From: JACJWR01 sp964547485
Lineage (GTDB): Bacteria > Actinomycetota > Actinomycetes > S36-B12 > UBA10799
Direction of reading: 5' to 3'
Assembly (NCBI GenBank): GCA_964547485.1
Contig: CAZJNU010000039.1
Span: 1-24,017 of the forward strand
Length of the DNA: 24,017 bases
The position numbers and the translations under genes are program-made. Each line of letters begins with the position of its first letter. Position 1 is the stretch's first letter. This document shows positions 8,128-14,805 of the stretch, in pieces. The notes below the pieces were generated by a model. The model made no database searches. It was not told where the DNA came from and worked only from the letters and a program-made list of their open reading frames with translations.

Positions 8128-8998
8128 GGAACAGGTTGACAACCAGCAGTGCCGCCGCCAGAACCACCAGCGACACCGCCACCATGGCGACCCGCAACCC
8201 CACTGACGGTTGAGTTTGCATCGCTTCGTCCTGCATCACGTCGTCCCCGTGACCGACATCTCCACCGTGAGCCTGCGGTGCCGTCCCCGGCATCTCCGTC
8301 ATTCCAGGCATCGCGGCCATCGCGGCAACCCGCGCGTCGCCAGGGGCGGCCGCGACGGTGAGCATCCCGTGTTTCATGTCGTTGGCGACGAGCCACCAGT
8401 TCATCGGGTAGGCGCAGGCAAACCCAACGATCAGTGCCATCGACATGACAAACCAGAACTGTGCATTTGCCGGATCGTCGGCCCCCGAGATCTTGGACAT
8501 GGCGAACATGTCGGTCAGGATCATCCCCGACATCAGTAGGTTCATCGAGACGAATTCCGGCAGGAACGTCATCTTCAGCGACTTCAGGTAGTTGCCACCG
8601 GCCATCGCGCGCATCGCGAAAGCCTGGAAGAACACCCAGCCGAACCCGAAACCCAACGAGTACTCCAGCGCAAACCCCGGCCAAAAGGAGAGTGCCAGGA
8701 CCGCCCCGATTGCGGCCCCGGCGATTATCCCCAGGCCGTCCCCAGCCGCACAGTGCATGGTCGAGCCGAGGGCCTGCCGCCACCGGACTCGGGTGTATTC
8801 CTCGTGGCTTCCGGCGAGCGGCTCGCGACAGCCCAGCACATAGAAGAAGGCGCCGAGCGGCCCGGTGAACACCGTCAGAATCACAAACGCCCATTTCATG
8901 ACGGTTGCCTCGGGAGTTATCCGGAACATGTCGACAGCCACAAAGATGACTGCGGGCACGGTGAGTATCCACCACATGAGCATTGCTCCATCGAGCAT
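8120..8998 (-). CDS. DUF4396 integral membrane protein with Met/His-rich loop
   Basis: A polytopic membrane protein of the DUF4396 family, function unknown. Start 8998 (292 residues) is preferred because GGAGG lies about 10 bases upstream; an open extension to 9046 and an internal ATG at 8977 are alternatives. Family hallmarks are FTGPLGAFFYVLGCREP, GDGLGIIAGAAIGAV, EYSLGFGFGWVFFQAFAMRA, TFLPEFVSMNLLMSGMI, FWFVMSMALIVGFACAYPMN and NWWLVANDMKHGM. Before the last membrane segment is a hydrophilic stretch rich in Met and His (MAAMPGMTEMPGTAPQAHGG followed by GHGDDVMQDEAMQ), reminiscent of copper-binding segments. A final transmembrane helix (VAMVAVSLVVLAAALLVVNL) ends the protein. A role in metal handling is inference only; no other metal gene is nearby. 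Confidence 0.85.
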   Translation of the reverse strand: MLDGAMLMWWILTVPAVIFVAVDMFRITPEATVMKWAFVILTVFTGPLGAFFYVLGCREPLAGSHEEYTRVRWRQALGSTMHCAAGDGLGIIAGAAIGAVLALSFWPGFALEYSLGFGFGWVFFQAFAMRAMAGGNYLKSLKMTFLPEFVSMNLLMSGMILTDMFAMSKISGADDPANAQFWFVMSMALIVGFACAYPMNWWLVANDMKHGMLTVAAAPGDARVAAMAAMPGMTEMPGTAPQAHGGDVGHGDDVMQDEAMQTQPSVGLRVAMVAVSLVVLAAALLVVNLFLR

Positions 8999-9104
8999 CC
9001 CGAATCGCCCTCCGCACGCGAACGCCCACTGGGCGGGCGCTCTCAACCGGTATGGTGCCAGAACCTTCGCTCGACGCGACGTTGCGCTCCGCGGCCGAGG
9101 TCGG

Positions 9105-9941
9105 TCAGCTAGCGACGACGTTGAACTCGTCGGGGTCAGGCCCCATGCGCTGGCCTCGGTCCAGCGCGGTGATCGCGACCATCTGAGCCTCGGACAGGGC
9201 GAAGTCGAACAACTGGAAGTTCTCCCGCATCCGTGCCGGATTCATCGACTTGGGGAAGACGATGTCGCCCCGCTGGATGGCCCATCGCAGCACGACTTGC
9301 GCGGTCGACCGATCGAGGTCCTCGGCGATTCCCGCCACGACTGGATCCGCCAACACTCGACCTCGGGCGATCGGCGACCATGCCTCGGTTGCGATCCCCA
9401 GCTCGGTATCGAGCGCCCGGAGATCGTCCTGCACCAGGTAGGGGTGAACCTCGATCTGGTTGACCGCTGGCACCAGCGAGCCCTCGGCGACGATCCGCCG
9501 AAGGTGTTGCTGGTGAAAGTTCGAGACTCCGATGGCCCGCACCCGACCCTGCGCATACAACTCCTCCAACGCCAGCCACGCCTGCACATACTGGTCCCGT
9601 GCCGGCAGGGGCCAGTGAATGAGGAAGAGGTCCAGGTAGTCGAAGCCGAGCGCCGCGAGGGAGGCCTCAAAGGCCGAGATGGCCGCATCGTGGGAGTGAA
9701 ACCCATTGTTCAACTTGGACGTCACGAACACCTCCGAGCGGTCCAGACCGGAATCCGCGACCGCTTGCCCGACACCGGCCTCATTGCCGTACATCTGAGC
9801 CGTGTCCAGGTGCCGGTAACCGATCGCCAGCGCCTCACCAACGACCTCTGCGGTCTGCTCCGGCGGGACCTGGAAGGTGCCGAAGCCGAGTTGCGGGATG
9901 GTCACGCCATTGTTCAACAGCACACCGGGGACGGTTGCCAC
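9105..9941 (-). CDS. Aldo/keto reductase (2,5-diketo-D-gluconate reductase-like)
   Basis: A 278-residue NADPH-dependent aldo/keto reductase of the AKR5-like bacterial group that includes 2,5-diketogluconate reductases. It likely reduces small aldehydes, methylglyoxal or ketoacids; the substrate is not determinable here. The complete catalytic tetrad is visible: D46 and Y51 in GYRHLDTAQMYGNE, K76 in VTSKLNN, and H109 in LFLIHWP. Also typical are IGVSNF, VNQIEVHPYL, the cofactor-binding IVFPKSMNPARMRENF and the C-terminal GPDPDEFN. The GTG at 9941 is supported by AGAGGAG six bases upstream; the frame stays open to 9977, but those 12 extra residues precede the ribosome site. It is on the same strand as the neighbouring reductase gene, about 100 bases away, with an inverted repeat in that gap. 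Confidence 0.93.
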   Translation of the reverse strand: MATVPGVLLNNGVTIPQLGFGTFQVPPEQTAEVVGEALAIGYRHLDTAQMYGNEAGVGQAVADSGLDRSEVFVTSKLNNGFHSHDAAISAFEASLAALGFDYLDLFLIHWPLPARDQYVQAWLALEELYAQGRVRAIGVSNFHQQHLRRIVAEGSLVPAVNQIEVHPYLVQDDLRALDTELGIATEAWSPIARGRVLADPVVAGIAEDLDRSTAQVVLRWAIQRGDIVFPKSMNPARMRENFQLFDFALSEAQMVAITALDRGQRMGPDPDEFNVVAS

Positions 9942-9953
9942 AGTGGACTCCTC

Positions 9954-9994
9954 TCGACACCGCCAATCTTGCTGCACCGCGCCGGCTGTGTCGA
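9954..9994. promoter_or_regulatory. Inverted repeat upstream of the aldo/keto reductase start
   Basis: The arms TCGACACCGCC (9954-9964) and GGCTGTGTCGA (9984-9994) are inverted repeats matching at 10 of 11 positions, separated by 19 bases. The left arm touches the reductase ribosome site (9948-9954). It could be a regulator half-site pair or a 5'-UTR hairpin; no function is demonstrated. Confidence 0.4.
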
Positions 9995-10043
9995 CTACGC
10001 CCCCGCGCCGTCGAGTGCCGGTGTGATCCGGAAGGCTGGGAGG

Positions 10044-10853
10044 TCACTTCAAGCCGGTCGACCGATATACCTGACCCGTTCGTTCTCCGCTCTCGTTCTG
10101 AACCGATGTCTCGAATAGCCACCTGGCCAGCACCGTGCCGTCGTCGACGAGCAGTTGCGCCAACCTGGCCGGTCTGACACCGGTGGGGCCCGCCCCGGCG
10201 ATCATCCGACCGGGCTGCCCAGCGGGCTGGCTCGCGACCAGCATCGGAGCGGTGGACACGCAGAGGTCGTCCAACGTGTCGGCCAGGGCGCCCAACAACC
10301 GAGGTCCGCCTTCCGTCAACTGCCGGAGCATGTCCTCCGCGGCCAGCGCTGAGAGCAGAGCGGGCAGGTCCACCTCCTGCTCGCCCAGTTGCAGCACCCG
10401 ACAGTGCTGCCTCAGCTGGGCCACCCTGTCCACCTCTGCCGCGCCACTGGTGGCGACCAGCACGTGCTCGGCCCAACCGCCCTCGAACAGTGGCAGGTCT
10501 GGCGCCAATCGGGCGGTGTTGGTGACGACGCAAATCGTCGGTGTCGGCGCCAGCCCCTGTTCCGCCCGCAGTTCTCGCTGCTGCGCTGAAAGCCGCACCT
10601 GCCGATAGCCCTCGGCGGCCACGGTTCGGGCACCCACGATGATCACGTCACAACTGGCCCGCAACAACCGGAAGACCCGCTTGTCGCCCGCCGTCCCGAT
10701 CGACCCGGACTGGCCGTCCGCGCCGCTGATGGCGCCGTCGATCGAGGCGACCATGTTGGCGCGCAACCACCGTTGGCCCGCCGGCCAGGGATAGCGGTCC
10801 AGCACCCCTGCGTCGTCCAGCGGCCCAGACATCTGCGGGTAGATCTGCTGCAC
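10044..10853 (-). CDS. RibD C-terminal-domain (pyrimidine/dihydrofolate reductase-like) protein
   Basis: A 269-residue protein of the RibD-C/DHFR-like reductase fold, of the kind annotated in Actinomycetota as pyrimidine reductase family protein. True RibD proteins reduce a riboflavin precursor with NADPH; this one lacks the N-terminal deaminase domain, so it is a stand-alone reductase with unproven substrate. Visible motifs are LRANMVASIDGAISG (about 30-44), VFRLLRASCDVIIVGARTV (60-78), the nucleotide-binding TEGGPRLLGAL, and the terminal RWLFETS block. The GTG at 10853 is supported by GAGGAG seven bases upstream. It lies 48 bases downstream of the PPDK gene on the same strand and could be read through from it, but there is no clear metabolic link. 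Confidence 0.85.
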   Translation of the reverse strand: MQQIYPQMSGPLDDAGVLDRYPWPAGQRWLRANMVASIDGAISGADGQSGSIGTAGDKRVFRLLRASCDVIIVGARTVAAEGYRQVRLSAQQRELRAEQGLAPTPTICVVTNTARLAPDLPLFEGGWAEHVLVATSGAAEVDRVAQLRQHCRVLQLGEQEVDLPALLSALAAEDMLRQLTEGGPRLLGALADTLDDLCVSTAPMLVASQPAGQPGRMIAGAGPTGVRPARLAQLLVDDGTVLARWLFETSVQNESGERTGQVYRSTGLK

Positions 10854-10901
10854 TCAGCGACTCCTCATGCCCAGCGCCTGGCGCAGTTCGTCAACCCGGA
10901 T

Positions 10902-13631
10902 TCAGCGGGTATCAGAACTGCCCACGCCGAGCGCCGAACGGCCCGCCTCAAGCCTGGCAACCGGCACTCGGAAGGGCGAGCACGATACGTAGTCCAGCCC
11001 CACCTGATCGAAGAAGTGGACCGACTCGGGGTCGCCACCGTGTTCGCCGCAGACGCCACAGTGCAGTTCCGGCCTCGTCTCATGACCCTTCTTGACGGCG
11101 ATCCTGATCAGTTCGCCGACACCTTCGGTGTCGATCGATTCGAACGGTGAGACACCGAAAACACCCTTGTCGAGGTAGGTGGAGAAGAACGCCGCTTCCA
11201 CGTCATCCCGACTGAACCCCCAGGTGGTCTGGGTCAGGTCGTTCGTGCCGAAGCTGAAGAATTCCGCCGCCTCGGCGATCTGACCGGCGGTGAGGGCTGC
11301 GCGCGGCAACTCGATCATGGTTCCGATCGGGAAGGTGAGCGAACACCCATGGGCCTCGGCAACGTCGGCCAGCACCCCGCGGGCCTCGTCCACGACGAGT
11401 TCGAGTTCCTGGATGGAACCCACCAGCGGAATCATGATTTCCGCCCTCGGGTCGCCACCCATCCGCTGCCGGAAACAGGCTGCCTCCGCAATCGCGCGCA
11501 CCTGCAGGGCGAACAGGCCCGGCAGCATCAAACCCAACCTGACACCGCGCAGACCCAGCATCGGATTCTGCTCGTGCATCCGACTGACCTCGTGCAGCAG
11601 CGTGATGTCGGAGTCCACGTTATCCCCGCGCTCCTCGGCCAGAGCCACCCGAACACTGAGCTCGGTCAGGTCGGGCAGGAACTCGTGCAGCGGTGGATCG
11701 ATCAGCCGGATGGTCACCGGCATCCCGTCCATCACCTCCAGGATCCGGATGAAGTCCTTCCGCTGCAGCGGAAGCAGCGCTGCCAGGGCCTCTTCCCGCT
11801 CCTCCTGATTGGTCGCCAGGATCAGCTTCTCGACGTAGGCCTTCCGCTCGCCGAGGAACATGTGCTCAGTGCGCAGCAGCCCGATCCCCTGGGCTCCCAT
11901 TCGACGGGCCCGACCCGCGTCCACCGGGGTGTCCGCGTTCGCCCGGACCATCAGTCGCCGCTGCCGGTCGGCATGGATCATGATCCGATCCACGGCCCGC
12001 ACCAACGCCGCGGCCTCCTCGTCGGCCACCTCCAGCGCGGTGTCGATCCCCTCGTCGAAGTACCGGGCCACCGGGCTCGGAACGACAGACACCTCACCGA
12101 GGAACACCTGCCCGGTGGCACCGTCGATCGACACGATGTCGCCTTCGTTGACTACGGTTCCGTCGGCGGCGGTGATGAACAGCCCGGTCGAGTCCACGTC
12201 GAGGGACTCAGCGCCGCACACCGCGGTCTTGCCCATCCCTCGGGCGACGACGGCCGCGTGCGAGGTCTTGCCGCCCCGGTTGGTCAATACGCCTACGGCG
12301 GCGACCATCCCCTCCAGATCGTCCGGGTTGGTTTCGCGACGGACCAGGATCACGTCCTCGCCCTCTGCTGCCCGCCTGGCTGCAGTCTTGGAGTCGAACA
12401 CGACCGCGCCGACTGCCGCGCCGGGAGAGGCTCCCATCCCGGTGGCAAGCAGTTGGGCATCCTCGGTGGTGCCGAACCGCGGGAACATCAACTGCCCGAG
12501 TTGGGCACCGCTGACGCGGCGGACCGCCTCATCCATATCGATGATGCCTTCGTCGACGAGCTGGATCGCGATCCGGAACGCCGCGGCGGCAGTACGTTTG
12601 CCGACCCGCGTCTGCAGCATCCACAGTTTGCGCCGCTCAACGGTGAATTCGATGTCGCAGAGATCTCGATAGTGGTGCTCCAGCCGATCCATGATCGCCA
12701 GCAACTCATCGTGGGCGGCCTCATCGGTCTCACCGAGCGCCGACAGCGGCAGCGTATTCCGGATGCCGGCGACGACATCCTCACCTTGGGCGTCGGGCAG
12801 GTAGTCGCCGTAGACCCCGGACTCCCCCGAGGCGGGATCGCGAGTGAACGCGACACCGGTGCCAGAACCCTCGCCCACGTTGCCGAACACCATCATCTGA
12901 ACGTTGACTGCGGTACCCAGGCCGGCCGGGATGCGCTCCTGCCGACGGTAGATTCGCGCGCGGTCGGTGTTCCAGGAATCGAACACCGCCATGATCGCAA
13001 GGTGTAACTGCTCGGCCGGATCCTGCGGGAAGGATCGACCGGTGGACTCCAGCACGATGGCCTTGTAGCGATCCACCAGACCGTGCAGCGACGGCACGTC
13101 CAAGTCGACGTCCATCGTCACGCCGGCAACCTCCTTGCTGTCCTCCAAGGCCTCTTCAAACAGGTGCGAGTCGATCCCGAGCACGGTGGAACCGAACATC
13201 TGGATCAGCCGACGGTAGGAGTCCCAGGCGAACTGCTCATTGCCAGAGGATTCGGCGAGACCCAGCACACTGTGATCGTTCAGGCCGATATCGAGCACCG
13301 TCTCCATCATGCCGGGCATCGAGAAGCGCGCGCCGGAACGAACCGACAGCAGCAGCGGATCGTCCGGGTCGCCGACCCGTCGACCGACCTCGGCCTCCAC
13401 GACTCCCACCGCCGCGGCAACCTGGCCGGCCAGTTCCGCGGGTTCCTCACCGTTGTCCAGATAGAACCGACAGGCATCGGTGCTGATGGTGAAGCCGGGT
13501 GGTACCGGTATCCCCATCCGCGTCATCTCCGCGAGGTTGGCGCCCTTGCCACCCAATTCGTCCGCCATATCTCGACTCCCTTCGTGGAAGCCGTAGACGT
13601 ACTTCGTGACCGAGCCAACCTGCTGAACCAT
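10902..13631 (-). CDS. ppdK: Pyruvate, phosphate dikinase
   Basis: A 909-residue cytoplasmic enzyme interconverting PEP, AMP and PPi with pyruvate, ATP and Pi. Length matches bacterial PPDK (about 880-910). In order: an N-terminal ATP-grasp domain with GGKGANLAEMTRMGIPVPPG and LLSVRSGARFSMPGMMETVL; the swivelling phosphohistidine domain with TNRGGKTSHAAVVARGMGK, where H458 is the phosphorylated residue; and a C-terminal PEP/pyruvate TIM barrel with GIGLLRTEHMFLGERKAYV, MLGLRGVRLG, AEIMIPLVGS, GTMIELPRAAL, FFSFGTNDLTQTTWGFSRDD and CGVCGEHGGDPESVHFF. ATG at 13631 has GGAGG six bases upstream (13638-13642). The frame is open to 13823, but that extension runs through the promoter region. A Lys occupies the position where many homologs have Met before TSHAAVV; I do not think this affects catalysis. 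It is divergent from D-LDH and shares the pyruvate theme of the region. Confidence 0.97.
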   Translation of the reverse strand: MVQQVGSVTKYVYGFHEGSRDMADELGGKGANLAEMTRMGIPVPPGFTISTDACRFYLDNGEEPAELAGQVAAAVGVVEAEVGRRVGDPDDPLLLSVRSGARFSMPGMMETVLDIGLNDHSVLGLAESSGNEQFAWDSYRRLIQMFGSTVLGIDSHLFEEALEDSKEVAGVTMDVDLDVPSLHGLVDRYKAIVLESTGRSFPQDPAEQLHLAIMAVFDSWNTDRARIYRRQERIPAGLGTAVNVQMMVFGNVGEGSGTGVAFTRDPASGESGVYGDYLPDAQGEDVVAGIRNTLPLSALGETDEAAHDELLAIMDRLEHHYRDLCDIEFTVERRKLWMLQTRVGKRTAAAAFRIAIQLVDEGIIDMDEAVRRVSGAQLGQLMFPRFGTTEDAQLLATGMGASPGAAVGAVVFDSKTAARRAAEGEDVILVRRETNPDDLEGMVAAVGVLTNRGGKTSHAAVVARGMGKTAVCGAESLDVDSTGLFITAADGTVVNEGDIVSIDGATGQVFLGEVSVVPSPVARYFDEGIDTALEVADEEAAALVRAVDRIMIHADRQRRLMVRANADTPVDAGRARRMGAQGIGLLRTEHMFLGERKAYVEKLILATNQEEREEALAALLPLQRKDFIRILEVMDGMPVTIRLIDPPLHEFLPDLTELSVRVALAEERGDNVDSDITLLHEVSRMHEQNPMLGLRGVRLGLMLPGLFALQVRAIAEAACFRQRMGGDPRAEIMIPLVGSIQELELVVDEARGVLADVAEAHGCSLTFPIGTMIELPRAALTAGQIAEAAEFFSFGTNDLTQTTWGFSRDDVEAAFFSTYLDKGVFGVSPFESIDTEGVGELIRIAVKKGHETRPELHCGVCGEHGGDPESVHFFDQVGLDYVSCSPFRVPVARLEAGRSALGVGSSDTR

Positions 13632-13794
13632 TGCATTCCTCCACGTCGCTGGATTCCCCGAACGAGACCTCGCCCCAACGCTAGTCAGCACAGCACCCGA
13701 TAGCCACATGAGCGGGACCTGAGCGGGAGGCAATTCCCCGCGGGGGCTTCCGTCGGCAAGCGAGCCGACCGGTTGCGGGGCATTATCTCCTTCC
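13632..13794. promoter_or_regulatory. Divergent ppdK/D-LDH control region with repeats
   Basis: This 163-base gap separates two divergent genes. It holds a direct repeat TGAGCGGGA at 13709-13717 and 13720-13728 (11-base period, about one helical turn), a 10-base palindrome CCCCGCGGGG at 13736-13745, and a hairpin GTCGGC-AAGCGA-GCCGAC at 13752-13769. CATTAT at 13781-13786, ending eight bases before the D-LDH ATG and with no ribosome site between, looks like a -10 element for a leaderless transcript. No good -35 is visible. These are pattern-based candidates only. Confidence 0.4.
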
Positions 13795-14799
13795 ATGGGC
13801 AGATACCTTGTTTTCGACGCCAAGCGCTACGACCGCCGGAGCCTGGAGCCGGAGGCCGAGTCGGCCGGTGTCAATCTGAAGTTCTACGACTTCCGGTTGG
13901 AACCGGAAACGGTGGAGGCGGTGCACAACGCCAGCGGCGTGTGCGTGTTCGTCAACGACAAACTGCCGGCCGAGGTCATCGACGGTCTGGCGGAGGCGGG
14001 CGTTGAGAAGATCCTGCTGCGTTGCGCAGGCTTCAACAACGTGGACCTGGTCCGGGCCGCCGAGCGCGGTATCCAGGTGGTCCGGGTGCCGGCCTATTCT
14101 CCCTACGCCGTGGCCGAACACGCAGTGGCCCTGCTGATGGCGGTCAACCGCAAGGTGGCACGGGCGCATCAACGGGTGCACGAATTGAACTTCTCGCTGG
14201 AGGGGTTGGTCGGCTTCGACCTGCGCGGCAAGACCGTCGGCATCGTGGGAACCGGCCGGATCGGCAAGGTGACCGCGGAGATCCTCTCCGGCTTCGGCAC
14301 CGAAGTGTTGGTCAGCGATCCCTATCCGGACACTGCCTGGGCCGAGGCCCAGGGGTTCGAGTACGTCGCCTTCGACGACCTCTGTGAGCGCAGCGACGTC
14401 ATCTCGCTGCACACCCCGCTGACCCCCGAGACGACCCACCTGGTCGACGCCGCCGCCATCAAACGGATGAAGCGCAATGTTGTCCTGATCAACGTGAGCC
14501 GAGGCGGACTAGTAGATGCGAAGGCGCTGGTCAAGGCGCTGAAGAAGGGCCGGATCGGCGGAGTGGCGCTGGATGTCTACGAGGAGGAGGAAGGGGTCTT
14601 CTTCGAGGACCATTCCAACCACATCCTGCAGGACGACACCCTGGCGCGATTGCTGACCTTCCCGAACGTGGTGATCACCTCCCACCAGGCGTTCCTGACG
14701 AACGAGGCTCTAGCCGAGATCGCCCGCGTCACGATCGAGAACATGCGGCGGTTCGACGCCGACGAGGAGCCCCTCCCCGGCACCATCGTGGAACTCTAG
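13795..14799 (+). CDS. D-lactate dehydrogenase / D-2-hydroxyacid dehydrogenase (LdhA-like)
   Basis: A 334-residue NAD-dependent D-isomer-specific 2-hydroxyacid dehydrogenase, closest in pattern to fermentative D-lactate dehydrogenase LdhA (pyruvate + NADH to D-lactate). Visible are LLRCAGFNNVDL (75-86), RVPAYSPYAVAEHA (97-110), the nucleotide-binding VGIVGTGRIGKV (148-159) with acidic D175 indicating NAD, LHTPLTPETTHLV, the catalytic Arg in NVSRGGLVD (R236), the catalytic Glu in LDVYEEEEG (E265 by alignment with E. coli E264), FFEDHSN, and the catalytic His in TSHQAFLT (H297). The ATG at 13795 has no Shine-Dalgarno, consistent with a leaderless mRNA. It is divergent from PPDK, so both enzymes of the pyruvate node may share control. 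The exact substrate (pyruvate versus another 2-ketoacid) remains inferred. Confidence 0.9.
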   Translation: MGRYLVFDAKRYDRRSLEPEAESAGVNLKFYDFRLEPETVEAVHNASGVCVFVNDKLPAEVIDGLAEAGVEKILLRCAGFNNVDLVRAAERGIQVVRVPAYSPYAVAEHAVALLMAVNRKVARAHQRVHELNFSLEGLVGFDLRGKTVGIVGTGRIGKVTAEILSGFGTEVLVSDPYPDTAWAEAQGFEYVAFDDLCERSDVISLHTPLTPETTHLVDAAAIKRMKRNVVLINVSRGGLVDAKALVKALKKGRIGGVALDVYEEEEGVFFEDHSNHILQDDTLARLLTFPNVVITSHQAFLTNEALAEIARVTIENMRRFDADEEPLPGTIVEL

Positions 14800-14805
14800 G
14801 GCGCG

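Noticed and set aside
8865..10118. A 417-codon plus-strand frame opposite the aldo/keto reductase
   Set aside because: The opposite strand encodes a reductase with a complete catalytic tetrad and ribosome site. The plus-strand product has no recognisable features.
11349..13007. A 552-codon open frame on the plus strand opposite ppdK
   Set aside because: It lies entirely inside the PPDK coding region and has low-complexity Gln/His/Arg composition with no recognisable motif.
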